Source of the DNA: Methanobacterium subterraneum
Lineage (GTDB): Archaea > Methanobacteriota > Methanobacteria > Methanobacteriales > Methanobacteriaceae
Direction: 5' to 3'
DNA length: 64,000 nt
Assembly: GCF_002813695.1 (NCBI RefSeq)
Contig: NZ_CP017768.1
Location: 1,978,501 to 2,042,500, forward strand
A model generated the notes under the pieces. That model was not told the DNA's origin and searched no databases. It saw only the letters and a program-made list of their open reading frames with translations. The translations under genes and the position numbers were made by a program. Below, one piece after another: positions 1-10,020 of the stretch (position 1 is the first letter of the stretch; every line of letters starts with the position of its first letter).

Positions 1-1126
1 ACGCATCAATCTCCCTGATCCGGTAACCCTTAACCACCCTCTTTTTTAGGAGAACTTCTTCATCCAGGTAATGACCACTGCAGATATTGGCTTCAGCACC
101 CTTGGCCACCAGTTCCACGGGAAGTTCCAGTTTCCGGGCCGATTTTTCCATCCAGGGAACATCCACCTGGTCAGTTCGGTAACGCTGTATAACATGGGTG
201 TCCGCCATGTTCAGATTTTTAGCGTGCCGGTACATTAACAAACCCAGCCAGGCGTTCATAGCCCCGTTATCCCCGCAGTACTTCATTTCCGGCATGAAAA
301 AATCAGCATAGTGTTCCTGGGTCATGACTTCCAGCATCTCACGTAGGCGCTGGTTGGCGGCTACACCACCCACCAGGAGGACTTCTGATTTTTTAGAATG
401 GGCCAGTGCCCGTTCAGTCACCTCTACCAGCATGGCAAATGTTGTTTCCTGCAAACTGTAACACACATCTTCCAGGGCAGCTCCAGATTCGTATTTACGA
501 ATGGCAGCAGTGAGTAACCCGGAGAAGGAAAGATCCATCCCCTTCACTGTGTAGGGTAATTTCAGATAGTTATCAGAGGCCAGTGCCAGTTCCTCCACCC
601 TGGGGCCACCAGGGTGTCCCAGGCCCACTGTACGGGCGAACTGATCTAAACAGTTCCCAATGGCAATATCCAGTGTCTCTCCAAATATTTGGTAGCGGCC
701 ACTGTCAAAGGCAGTTACCTGGGTGTTACCCCCACTAACATAGAGTGTAAGGGGGTCCTGGCAGCCAGTGGTCAGTCTGCCAATTTCGATATGTCCTATG
801 CAGTGATTCACACCCACAATAGGCACATCCAGAGACAAAGCCAGGCTTCTGGCAGCGGTGGCCACTGTTCGCAGGGCTGGACCTAGGCCTGGTCCGCGTG
901 CAAAGGCTACCATATCCAGGTCTTCTGGCTTTAAATTTGCTTCTTCTAAGGATTTTTTTATGAGGGGGACCAAGTTTTCCGCATGGTGTTCGGCTGCTTC
1001 ACGAGGGTGGATTCCTCCTTTATCTGGAAGAAGGGCCCGGCCCTGCAGAGCCAGGATATTACCTTCGGAATCTACTATTCCCACACCAGTTTTTTCTGCT
1101 GTTCCCTCTAAACCAATACATATCAA
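1..1126 (-). CDS. kae1-bud32: tRNA threonylcarbamoyladenosine synthase fused to Bud32 kinase, partial
   Basis: KEOPS-complex protein that makes the t6A37 modification of ANN-decoding tRNAs. Reading the minus strand gives a Kae1 (TsaD/Gcp) ASKHA domain: ICIGLEGTAEKTG at the start, ARGPGLGPALRT near residues 77-87, metal-binding His108 and His112 in NHCIGHIE, and SGGNTQ. At about residue 350 it runs into KKRVVKGYRI, the opening of the Bud32 kinase, and is then cut by the window edge, so the kinase core is not seen. The start is TTG at 1126, directly preceded in frame by TAA, with a weak GTGAT upstream. The fused arrangement is known in several euryarchaea. It is divergent from the CobT-like gene. 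Confidence 0.95.
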   Translation of the reverse strand, partial: MICIGLEGTAEKTGVGIVDSEGNILALQGRALLPDKGGIHPREAAEHHAENLVPLIKKSLEEANLKPEDLDMVAFARGPGLGPALRTVATAARSLALSLDVPIVGVNHCIGHIEIGRLTTGCQDPLTLYVSGGNTQVTAFDSGRYQIFGETLDIAIGNCLDQFARTVGLGHPGGPRVEELALASDNYLKLPYTVKGMDLSFSGLLTAAIRKYESGAALEDVCYSLQETTFAMLVEVTERALAHSKKSEVLLVGGVAANQRLREMLEVMTQEHYADFFMPEMKYCGDNGAMNAWLGLLMYRHAKNLNMADTHVIQRYRTDQVDVPWMEKSARKLELPVELVAKGAEANICSGHYLDEEVLLKKRVVKGYRIREIDA

Positions 1127-1419
1127 TTATATCACACTCTAAAGCCCTAAAAATGAATTAATTGGAATGAATGCTTTAATTATTCATAATTATAATGAGT
1201 ATAATCCAATTTAAATTAATTTCATAGGATTTATCCCACCATCCATTATCTCTTTTTCATCATTATTTAATTTTCATAAAAGTCTATGAATGCAAAGGGT
1301 ATTCCCCTGGAAAATTTATTTTTATATAGAACTTCACCCAATTTTATAGTCAAACAAATTTTAACCAGTAAAATTAAAAATTAGTATTTTCTTAAATTAT
1401 TTTTAAAAGAGGAATAGGT
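1127..1419. other. AT-rich divergent intergenic region
   Basis: This 293-base spacer separates the divergent kae1-bud32 and CobT-like genes and should hold both promoters. A TATA-like TTTATATAG lies at 1321-1329 and another, TTTTATAG, near 1342. No repeat, RNA gene or small coding frame with a ribosome binding site was seen. Confidence 0.5.
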
Positions 1420-2487
1420 ATGGATAAATCTATTAAAAGTTTCGGGTCACGAGATAAACTTCAAAAATTACAGAACAAGGATTCATTATTTTTATGTGTT
1501 ATTGCCACCACTTTAACTTCACGCATTCCAGGGATAACTGGTGCAGGAGCATCACCTGAACTAACAGATTACACTCCAGCAGCTGATGTGGAATTAATAC
1601 TCCACGGCAAACCTCAATGTCTTCCTGAAATCCCTCAAACAGTGGTGGGGGGAGAAGCAGCCCCGACTCCTGCAGTGATAACTAAAGCCGCACTTGAAAT
1701 GGCAGGAATTCCTTTCCTGGTTGTGGATGCAGGTTCAGCCATCAAACCTTCCATTCCATACGTGAATATTAACCATAACCGGGGTGGCAATATTGAAACC
1801 GGGGCAGCTGTCCTTAATCCTATGGAAATATTTAATAAGGGAAAAATGCTGGGGAAAACCCTATCTAAACTCACTGATCACCTGATAATAGGTGAAAGCA
1901 CCCCTGCCGGCACCACCACTGCACTGGGTGTTCTGGAAGCCCTGGGCTATGATGCCTGGGGGAAAGTCAGCGGGAGCACACCTGAAAATCCTCACACACT
2001 AAAACGCCAGACAGTGGAAAACGGCCTGAAAGCTGCGGGGTTAGCCAATGATCTTCCCCTGGATCCATTCCAGGCAGTGGGGGCAGTGGGGGATCCTATG
2101 ATCCCGGCAGTAGCAGGAATCACAGCAGGAAGCACGGTACCGGTAACTTTAGCGGGGGGAACCCAGATGACCGCTGTATGTGCATTCTTAAAAGAAGCAG
2201 TGGAAGGTTTTAGTTTCGAGGATGTTTCCATAGCCACCACCATTTTCGTGGCCACTGATGAAACTGCAGATATCAACTATATTGCCCAACAGATTGCACC
2301 CATAAACATCTATGCAGTTGACCCTGGATTTGAAAAATCAGAAAACTTGGGACTTCAAAAGTACACCCAGGGAGTGGTGAAGGAAGGTGCTGGTGCTGGG
2401 GGGGCGATGCTAGCTGCCCAACTTCAAGGTATTTCTATTGATGATATCAGGGCTAAAACAGAGGACTTATGTAGAGAAATTTTCTAA
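1420..2487 (+). CDS. CobT-like nicotinate-nucleotide phosphoribosyltransferase family protein
   Basis: 355-residue member of the archaeal TIGR00303/UPF0284 family, distantly related to CobT. CobT transfers the phosphoribosyl group of nicotinate mononucleotide to a benzimidazole base for the lower ligand of cobamides. Visible are Gly-rich segments VVGGEAAPTPAV (about residue 76) and GESTPAGTTTALGVLEALG (about residue 153), typical of the family. Length matches archaeal members. The ATG at 1420 follows GAGGAATAGGT. A cobamide role fits a methanogen, but substrate cannot be read from sequence; family membership is firm, activity is inferred. Confidence 0.85.
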   Translation: MDKSIKSFGSRDKLQKLQNKDSLFLCVIATTLTSRIPGITGAGASPELTDYTPAADVELILHGKPQCLPEIPQTVVGGEAAPTPAVITKAALEMAGIPFLVVDAGSAIKPSIPYVNINHNRGGNIETGAAVLNPMEIFNKGKMLGKTLSKLTDHLIIGESTPAGTTTALGVLEALGYDAWGKVSGSTPENPHTLKRQTVENGLKAAGLANDLPLDPFQAVGAVGDPMIPAVAGITAGSTVPVTLAGGTQMTAVCAFLKEAVEGFSFEDVSIATTIFVATDETADINYIAQQIAPINIYAVDPGFEKSENLGLQKYTQGVVKEGAGAGGAMLAAQLQGISIDDIRAKTEDLCREIF

Positions 2488-2596
2488 ATACATTTAAGTT
2501 GGAAAATATTGCCTATATTAAAATTATGTGGTTGAACTACATAAATTAACTGCGATATTATTCGAATCAGTTTTTGAAACAACCACCAGTGATCAA

Positions 2597-3331
2597 ATGG
2601 TAAATGATGAAAAGAATAATGGGAACGATTACCAGTATATTAGGATATCCTACAATCTCACTAGCAAAACACCAGTCCACCCGGACCTTACCAAAATAAC
2701 CATAACCCCCAAAACTCGGATTACACAGGGGGATGATTACAACACTTCAGTTATTACTGTGGAGAATCATTCCGGAACCCATGTGGATGCCCCCTCCCAT
2801 TTTCTGAAAGATGGACGTCCCATTTATACCTACGGTCCTGATGAACTAATATTCAATAGTCTTCTGCTGCTGGATTTATCCAAAACAGCAGATGAACTCA
2901 TTAATAAGGAAGATTTTCGCACGGCACTAGAACAGTTTGAAACAGACCAACTTGATTTTGATTGTATATTAATACGTACTGGGTTTGGGAAATACCGTGA
3001 AACTGACCCTGAAAAATATCTAACTAAAAATCCAGGAATTTCACCCGAAGCGGTATCTTATCTGAGAGGTAAACTCCCTAAACTGAGGTGTTTAGCTATT
3101 GATACGGTTTCTATGTCTCGTTACGGTAGAATGCGAGAGATGATTGAAGTTCACCAGACTGCTTTCCAGGAAAAGGCAGAGTTCGGCAAACCCCTCCTAT
3201 TTGTTGAGGACTTGAATCTCCAATCCCTTCAATCCGGTATGATTCTGGAAGAAATTATGATCATCCCCTGGCAGGTGGAAGGAATTGACAGTGCCCCCTG
3301 CACCGTACTGGTGAAAATTAAATCAAATTAA
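2597..3331 (+). CDS. cyclase-family (kynurenine formamidase-like) hydrolase
   Basis: Metal-dependent amidohydrolase of the cyclase/KynB family. The signature H-x-G-T-H-x-D-x-P-x-H is present as NHSGTHVDAPSH, giving candidate ligands His58, His62, Asp64 and His68 from the start used here. About 244 residues, normal for the family. The frame stays open upstream to a GTG at 2528 but that start has no ribosome binding site; ATG 2597 is preceded by GTGATC and puts the conserved IRISYNLTSKTPVHPD segment near the N-terminus, so it is preferred. Physiological substrate unknown; a methanogen is unlikely to degrade tryptophan. It follows the CobT-like gene by about 110 bases. Confidence 0.8.
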   Translation: MVNDEKNNGNDYQYIRISYNLTSKTPVHPDLTKITITPKTRITQGDDYNTSVITVENHSGTHVDAPSHFLKDGRPIYTYGPDELIFNSLLLLDLSKTADELINKEDFRTALEQFETDQLDFDCILIRTGFGKYRETDPEKYLTKNPGISPEAVSYLRGKLPKLRCLAIDTVSMSRYGRMREMIEVHQTAFQEKAEFGKPLLFVEDLNLQSLQSGMILEEIMIIPWQVEGIDSAPCTVLVKIKSN

Positions 3332-3429
3332 ATGGGGAAATGGGGTTCAAAATAAGGGGCTTTAAAATAAAGGGGTCAAAAAAATAAAGTGAGCTGTTTC
3401 CCCTATTTTTACACTACTTTTTTAGGGGA

Positions 3430-4275
3430 TTATTTCCAGACCAAGGTTATAATTAGGGATAAAGCACCAATTATCCAACAGTAATAGGCGAATATTCGCA
3501 GGCTGTGCTTTTGAATGTATCCCATCATAAATTTAACTGCCAGGTAACTGAAGATTGCTGCTGACAAGAACCCTGCAATCATTACTTCCAGACCGGCATC
3601 AAAACCAGCAATATCTTTGGCCTGTACAAGTGCAGCTCCCAGTATGGCTGGAATTGACAGTAAAAAACTGTAACGTGCTGCTAATTTTCTTTCCAGGCCT
3701 GAAAATAACCCTGCGGCTATGGTGGACCCGGAACGGGATATCCCGGGTGCAATGGCAAATCCCTGGAAAAGACCGATAATGAGGGAATTGGTGAAACTAA
3801 CCTCTTTAATCTCTTTACATTTAATCTCTTTTTCACGGTTTCTATCGGAAATCCATTCCGCACTCCATAAAATTACCCCGGTTATGAGGAGGAAGAAACT
3901 AACTGCTGCTATAGAACTGAAAAGGCTTTCAAACTCGCTTTTTAAGAGAATTCCCATCAGGCCGGCCGGGATGGTACCCACCAACACCAGCCAGGTCAGC
4001 CTCTTGAATGGGTCTTCTTTTATACCTTCTTTAAAGTTTCCATTGATAATATCAATTAAACTAGACATGAATGCCTTTATCATGGCTAGAATGTCTTTCC
4101 AGAAGTACCCTACCACTGCTACCAGTGTACCAACGTGCAAAAGGGTGTCAAATGCTAAACTGGACTGTGCACCAATTAGCTCAGGGACAAATACTAAGTG
4201 TGCTGAACTGCTGATGGGTAAGAATTCGGTTAATCCCTGGACTGCTCCCATGATTATAGCTTGAATGATATCCAT
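3430..4275 (-). CDS. uppP: undecaprenyl-diphosphatase UppP/BacA
   Basis: Polytopic membrane phosphatase of 281 residues that dephosphorylates polyprenyl diphosphate, recycling the lipid carrier used in cell-wall (here pseudomurein) or glycan assembly. Both family signatures are present: GLTEFLPISSSAHLV near residues 14-28 and PGISRSGSTIAAGL near residue 178, whose Glu, His, Ser and Arg residues form the active site in the bacterial enzyme. Multiple hydrophobic segments follow. Convergent with the cyclase-family gene. A TTATAA heptamer array lies about 100 bases upstream of its start. Confidence 0.95.
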   Translation of the reverse strand: MDIIQAIIMGAVQGLTEFLPISSSAHLVFVPELIGAQSSLAFDTLLHVGTLVAVVGYFWKDILAMIKAFMSSLIDIINGNFKEGIKEDPFKRLTWLVLVGTIPAGLMGILLKSEFESLFSSIAAVSFFLLITGVILWSAEWISDRNREKEIKCKEIKEVSFTNSLIIGLFQGFAIAPGISRSGSTIAAGLFSGLERKLAARYSFLLSIPAILGAALVQAKDIAGFDAGLEVMIAGFLSAAIFSYLAVKFMMGYIQKHSLRIFAYYCWIIGALSLIITLVWK

Positions 4276-4647
4276 AAATTATTTCTCCATTTTTTATAAA
4301 TTGCTTTCATTTCTTGTTGTATAATTGTCTAAATTCATTGAAGGTATTAGTAAGCTGGGCCTATACTTAAAACTGCTCTTATAAGTTTTAATTTATAAGT
4401 TCTAAGTTATAACTTATAATAAGGGTATCCTGATTAACAATATTACTTCAAGCATAATTTTCTTATTCCAATCAAGTATCTGTGTAACTTTAAAATAAGC
4501 TTTTTCCCATATTTAATATTATTTTCCTGTTAATTACACCCAAATTCACCATAGATTATAGGTTATTTTCCAAATATCAGTGAAATTTATAATCCAGTAA
4601 AAATGGGAAAGGAGAAATTTTTAAAAAGATTCCCTAAAAATTGTTGA
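4276..4647. other. intergenic region upstream of uppP
   Basis: 372 very AT-rich bases between the start of uppP and the 3' end of ilvE. It contains the heptamer array at 4379-4420, entered separately. The remainder shows no coding frame with a ribosome binding site and no RNA gene. Confidence 0.5.
4379..4420. repeat. TTATAAS heptamer array 1 (six units)
   Basis: Six consecutive 7-base units in perfect register: TTATAAG, TTTTAAT, TTATAAG, TTCTAAG, TTATAAC, TTATAAT. The core TTATAA is itself a palindrome, separated by a single base. The same array type occurs at 26475, 27785, 39518 and 39618. It sits upstream of uppP. Function unknown; binding by a DNA-binding protein is inferred. Confidence 0.8.
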
Positions 4648-5568
4648 TTAAATGAAAGTTAGCCAACCATACCTATCGTCAGCATCACCCTCTAAAATTG
4701 CAAAGAAACGTTCCTGTAATTGTTTGGTTAATTCACCCCGTTTTCCATCACCAACAGTTATATGGTCAACCGATCGTATGGGGGTAATTTCTGCTGCGGT
4801 ACCTGTTAAAAAGAGTTCATCAGCAATGTAAAGCATCTCTCGAGGTATTTCTTCTTCTTTAACTTCCAGATCCATTTCCTGTGCCAGGGTGATCACGGAA
4901 TTTCTGGTGATACCATCCAGTAATGAGGAAGCACGTGGAGGGGTGTGCAGGACTCCATCCTTTACAATGAAGATGTTTTCGCCACTACCTTCACTGACCA
5001 TTCCATGGTAGTCCAGCATAATAGCCTCGTCATACCCACTGGCTACTGCTTCCATTTTAGCCAACTGGCTGTTCATGTAGTTAGACCCTGCTTTTGCCAT
5101 GTTGGGCATGGTATTAGGGGCCATACGGCGCCAGGTGGAAACACCAACATCCACCCCGTTTTCAAGGGCCTCTTCTCCAAGGTACTTTCCCCAGGCCCAA
5201 ACCGCGATAATGGACTCAACTGGACAGTTCAGGGGATAAACTCCCAGCTCGGCATAACCTCTGAAGATAGCGGGACGTATGTAGCAGGCATCAAGTTGGT
5301 TAATCTTTATAGTATCCAGGATTGCTTGACCAAAGTCTTCCTGGGAGTAAGGAATTCCCATCCTGTAGATTTTGGCGGAATTGTAGAGGCGTTTCACGTG
5401 TTCTGCCAACCGGAACACTGCCGGACCTTTTTTGGTGTTATAGCACCGTATTCCTTCAAAAACACTTGATCCGTAGTGCACTACGTGTGATAATGCGTGA
5501 ACATTTGCTTCCTTCCAATCAACGAACTCTCCATTGAACCATATTTTTCCTGACTCGTCAAAGGCCAT
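4648..5568 (-). CDS. ilvE: branched-chain amino acid aminotransferase
   Basis: PLP-dependent class IV aminotransferase performing the last step of Val, Leu and Ile synthesis with glutamate. 306 residues, the usual length. Seen: N-terminal [35 protein letters not shown] typical of IlvE (quoted here only as [10 protein letters not shown] and [14 protein letters not shown]), the [10 protein letters not shown] segment carrying the expected Schiff-base lysine, and EGSGENIF. The open frame extends 40 codons further upstream, but ATG 5568 follows GAGGGATATAAT and matches the family N-terminus. Belongs with ilvBNC and ilvD elsewhere in the window. Confidence 0.95.
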   Translation of the reverse strand: MAFDESGKIWFNGEFVDWKEANVHALSHVVHYGSSVFEGIRCYNTKKGPAVFRLAEHVKRLYNSAKIYRMGIPYSQEDFGQAILDTIKINQLDACYIRPAIFRGYAELGVYPLNCPVESIIAVWAWGKYLGEEALENGVDVGVSTWRRMAPNTMPNMAKAGSNYMNSQLAKMEAVASGYDEAIMLDYHGMVSEGSGENIFIVKDGVLHTPPRASSLLDGITRNSVITLAQEMDLEVKEEEIPREMLYIADELFLTGTAAEITPIRSVDHITVGDGKRGELTKQLQERFFAILEGDADDRYGWLTFI

Positions 5569-5770
5569 ATTATATCCCTCAAAATTAAATAATGATCTTA
5601 TCCAGAATCTATTGGTTATACTAGTATAAATTGTATTTGCAGTGATAACAGTAATACCAATCATTATAACCCGGCATCTAACCCTCATCCTGAAAATGTT
5701 TTATTTGTTTTCACTAACCAAACATAGAATTAATCATTTTTTTTGAATATTACTTGCATTCTTGGAAAAC

Positions 5771-5779
5771 TTTATATAA
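5771..5779 (+). promoter_or_regulatory. TATA box of the tRNA-Val genes
   Basis: TTTATATAA preceded by GGAAAAC, a fair TFB-recognition element. Its distance predicts transcription from about 5800, just before the first tRNA at 5812. No comparable box is evident before the second tRNA, so the two are probably co-transcribed. Confidence 0.6.
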
Positions 5780-5810
5780 CTTCCCTACCAAACCATGGAA
5801 GTACCTAGTA

Positions 5811-5886
<76 letters not shown>

Positions 5887-5965
5887 CAAACCTTTTATTA
5901 AATCATTGATTGTTATTTTAGTGTTTAATAGGCATGAAATTCTATTTACAGTCCTATATCCATTC

Positions 5966-7221
<1,256 letters not shown>

Positions 7222-7239
7222 TTCCCCCACCTTCAAACA

Positions 7240-7270
<31 letters not shown>

Positions 7271-7342
7271 TATTCACTAGATGATAATATTTGTTTTCTA
7301 TTTCTTTATACTTAAAACTGTTCCTCTCACCAACTGGTTTCC

Positions 7343-7379
<37 letters not shown>

Positions 7380-7383
7380 CTCT

Positions 7384-8160
7384 ATGACCATTCTCATCAC
7401 TAATGACGATGGAGTTAACTCCTCAGGCATCATCGCTGCTAAAAAAGCAGCAGAAAAACTGGGAGAAACTCTGGTTGTTGCGCCTGCAACCCAGCAAAGT
7501 GGAATAGGCCATGCCCTTACTCTTTTTGAGCCCATAAGGGTTACCAACACCCATATGCTTGATGGTGGGGAAGCTTACATGGTTTCAGGAACACCCACCG
7601 ACGCGTTAATCATTGGAATCTTCCAAATAGCTGATCAAAAACCGGATTTAGTTATTTCCGGAATTAACATCGGTGAAAACCTTGGAAAATCAGAGTTAAC
7701 TACCTCGGGAACCATCGGGGCTGCTATGGAGGCAGCAGTCCACGGTATCCCTGCACTTTCAGTTTCTCTGCAGGTTACCCGTGGAGATATCAAATTTCAT
7801 GATGGACATGTGGATATTGACTTTTCCCATGCACAGAAAATGACAGAGAGGGTGGCACGGATGATTCTGAAAAATGGGTTACCAGATGGAGTTGATTTTT
7901 TAAACCTGAACATTCCATCACATCCTGATAGTGACTGCTTAAAGTTAACCCGTTTAGGAGAGAGGATGTATCGGGTGCATATCAAGGAGCGCCTGGACCC
8001 CCGGGGAAGACCTTACTACTGGATTGATGGTGATTCTGTGGAAGATGATGAGGTGGGTACCGATGTCCATACTCTCAAACGTGAAAACTGTGCCACCGTA
8101 ACTCCCATTTCACTGGATGCCACTGCTTCTTTGGAAAATATGATAGATTGGCTGGATTAA
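7384..8160 (+). CDS. surE: 5'/3'-nucleotidase SurE
   Basis: Divalent-metal phosphatase acting on nucleoside monophosphates and other phosphomonoesters. The N-terminal ILITNDDG metal-binding motif is the SurE hallmark, followed by AAPATQQSGIGHALTL-like substrate-loop residues and SGINIGENLG. Length 258 residues is normal. The frame also opens at ATG 7360, eight codons earlier; 7384 places the NDDG motif at the usual distance from the N-terminus. Divergent from the nuclease-like membrane protein gene. Confidence 0.93.
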   Translation: MTILITNDDGVNSSGIIAAKKAAEKLGETLVVAPATQQSGIGHALTLFEPIRVTNTHMLDGGEAYMVSGTPTDALIIGIFQIADQKPDLVISGINIGENLGKSELTTSGTIGAAMEAAVHGIPALSVSLQVTRGDIKFHDGHVDIDFSHAQKMTERVARMILKNGLPDGVDFLNLNIPSHPDSDCLKLTRLGERMYRVHIKERLDPRGRPYYWIDGDSVEDDEVGTDVHTLKRENCATVTPISLDATASLENMIDWLD

Positions 8161-8172
8161 ATTATTATTTCA

Positions 8173-8197
8173 CCTTTTTATGGGGATATTAAAAAGG
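8173..8197 (+). terminator. possible terminator hairpin after surE
   Basis: Inverted repeat CCTTTTTA / TAAAAAGG with a 9-base loop, 12 bases after the surE stop, followed by a T-rich stretch. Weak G+C content, so only a candidate. Confidence 0.35.
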
Positions 8198-8243
8198 CTA
8201 TTATTTATCCTCCCCCCAAAATATATCTCCCAGAAAATTCAAT

Positions 8244-8276
8244 ATTAGATACAGGTCACAATTAGATACAGGTCAC
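8244..8276. repeat. 17-base tandem duplication upstream of DUF2098 gene
   Basis: ATTAGATACAGGTCAC occurs twice, at 8244-8259 and 8261-8276, a perfect direct repeat of period 17. It ends 84 bases before the DUF2098 start, in its probable promoter region. Confidence 0.85.
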
Positions 8277-8360
8277 GTCTAATTGTTGATTAAATGGATA
8301 ATTACCCAAGTTAACACCTTATTTTTTTTTAAATTATTTTTGTCCGTGGTAGGTGATCAG

Positions 8361-8666
8361 ATGGAAGCAAAGGACTGCAGAAACAGGATAATAGAGATTG
8401 GTTCTACTGTTCGCTATATTGGAACTTGTTCTATGGGAAGGGCTGATGAAATACATGTCCGAAAGTGTGAAACATGGATTAAACTAAACTCCACTGGTCT
8501 TTTATACCGATCAGACTTCCTTGAACTTGTTGACCAGTTGCCTTTAAAGGAAAAAAGAGTGGAAAAAAATCTTAAAGAAAAGATTTTGCAGTCTAGAGGG
8601 TTAAAAAAAGCTGTAATCACCCAAATATCTGATCATACTGATGGTCCGGGTTACGGTGGAGGTTAA
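8361..8666 (+). CDS. DUF2098 family protein
   Basis: 101-residue protein of the methanogen DUF2098 family, recognised by the pattern IGSTVRYIGTCSMGRADEI followed by a short beta-rich domain (KCETWIKLNSTGLLYRSDFLE). No catalytic motif; the fold suggests a small SH3-like barrel with a charged C-terminal helix and a Gly-rich end. The open frame begins 26 codons upstream, but ATG 8361 has AGGTGATCAG directly before it and starts the conserved region. Function unknown. A tandem 17-base repeat lies upstream. Confidence 0.8.
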   Translation: MEAKDCRNRIIEIGSTVRYIGTCSMGRADEIHVRKCETWIKLNSTGLLYRSDFLELVDQLPLKEKRVEKNLKEKILQSRGLKKAVITQISDHTDGPGYGGG

Positions 8667-8716
8667 TACCACGCTGGATTGGTTAATAAAAGATTGATTA
8701 ATTCAATCCCTGATTT

Positions 8717-8832
8717 TCTACAGTAGACAAAATTGTTATTTCGAATCTTGATATTTATCCTCTGTTTACCATAATTATTCTACAGTAGACCATGATTTAG
8801 GATATCTCCCACAACATAGTTTCTACAGTAGA
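8717..8832. repeat. TCTACNGTAGA palindrome cluster 1 (three copies)
   Basis: Perfect palindrome TCTACAGTAGA at 8717-8727, 8779-8789 and 8822-8832; the last extends to TTTCTACAGTAGAAA (8820-8834). Start-to-start spacing is 62 and 43 bases. The cluster lies between the convergent 3' ends of the DUF2098 and marker-12 genes, where no promoter is expected. The same triple arrangement occurs at 31075-31176. Confidence 0.85.
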
Positions 8833-8937
8833 AATATAGATTACCTATTTTGAATAGTTTAAAATTCTTTTTAAGTTAAAAAAACGTGATTTTGTAATAT
8901 AAATCTATAATAATCAAATTTAGTTAAAAATAGGTTG

Positions 8938-9930
8938 TTAAAAAACTTTAATTCCAAGTATGTCCTGAGCACCTTCGAAAACAGCCTGGGCAATCTGGGC
9001 ACTTCCAACTGAACCCGAGGTAGGGGGTAGCATTACCACTTCTCCAATGTTTTCCACCGTATCCTTAAGGGTACCGTAAAAATCAAAGGGTTCCTGCATG
9101 GCTCCCACCGAACCAGTGAGCACCACACCTTCCATTTCTTCACCGGCAATACCAGCTAGTCCATATATCTCCATGGCAATGGTCATGAGCATGGTTTCCA
9201 GGGCCAGTTCCGCCTTAGGGTCTCCCTCCTGGTACCTTTCTAGCAGAACATCCTTGGCATGGGCTACCCTTTCATCTATCCCTGCCACTTTAACTGCCCC
9301 TGCACGGGAAAAACACTGGTTGGCAGTGCGTAATCCCTCATCAACATCACGTATCATTTTCAAATCCAGGGGGCCGTGCACAATACCCATTGAACCAAGA
9401 CAGGCATCCACCGCACCCCGAATATCTCCATTTTCCAGGAGAAGACTAACCGTGTTGGAGCTAATATCTGAAACAATGAAATTATCATAACCAGTTTCCC
9501 GATGGGCGTTGTAGCATATGCTTACCTTCTCGGCACTGGCATGATGAGAATAGGCTGCCCGGAAAAGAGGATCCATACAAGGGGTACCCTGGTGCAGTCC
9601 AGGTATTAAGACGGTGGGAATTCCGGATTGTTCAATTTCCTCATAAACAGCAGTTCCTCCCCCAGTAACCTTTCCAGCTCCTTCAATGGAAAGAATTCCC
9701 CTATTTTTAACCTTTTCCAGGGGGGTTATTTCACTGATACCATCACCCATGGCATAGGTAATGGCCATTAGTTGAATGGAATCTAAGTCAACCACTTTTG
9801 AAAGCTCTTCCATAGCTAGAACTTCACCAGAAGAGAGTTCATCCCGACCTATCTTGAGGTGCTGGGGTTGTTGGTGTAACACTGTAAAAGAAACACCGGT
9901 GGTGCCGTGATCCATTCCTACAAATACCAT
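8938..9930 (-). CDS. methanogenesis marker protein 12
   Basis: 330-residue protein of the TIGR03281 family, found in essentially all methanogens. The sequence begins VFVGMDHGTTGVSF, an ASKHA (acetate kinase/actin-like) phosphate-1 loop, with later Gly-rich segments GKVTGGGTAV and VVLTGSVGAMQ as in ATP-dependent kinases of this fold. ATG 9930 follows GGTGAACTAA. Biochemical role is not established; universal occurrence in methanogens implies a link to methanogenesis or its cofactors. Converges on the DUF2098 gene across the palindrome cluster. Confidence 0.92.
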   Translation of the reverse strand: MVFVGMDHGTTGVSFTVLHQQPQHLKIGRDELSSGEVLAMEELSKVVDLDSIQLMAITYAMGDGISEITPLEKVKNRGILSIEGAGKVTGGGTAVYEEIEQSGIPTVLIPGLHQGTPCMDPLFRAAYSHHASAEKVSICYNAHRETGYDNFIVSDISSNTVSLLLENGDIRGAVDACLGSMGIVHGPLDLKMIRDVDEGLRTANQCFSRAGAVKVAGIDERVAHAKDVLLERYQEGDPKAELALETMLMTIAMEIYGLAGIAGEEMEGVVLTGSVGAMQEPFDFYGTLKDTVENIGEVVMLPPTSGSVGSAQIAQAVFEGAQDILGIKVF

Positions 9931-10020
9931 TTAGTTCACCTGGGGAGAATTGTGTAATTGTGAATCTGAGATTAGTATTTAAGATTTTTCCTTAATAAAA
10001 AAAATATGGGGATGGAAAGT

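Noticed and set aside
689..1142. Two plus-strand frames at the left edge
   Set aside because: They are shadows of kae1-bud32, which reads clearly on the minus strand.
2528..2596. GTG start for the cyclase-family gene
   Set aside because: No ribosome site, and the extra 23 residues lie outside the conserved domain.
4378..4421. Heptamer arrays as a CRISPR or tRNA-like repeat
   Set aside because: The unit is 7 bases with no spacers, so CRISPR is excluded; no array in the window has repeat-spacer structure and no cas gene was seen.
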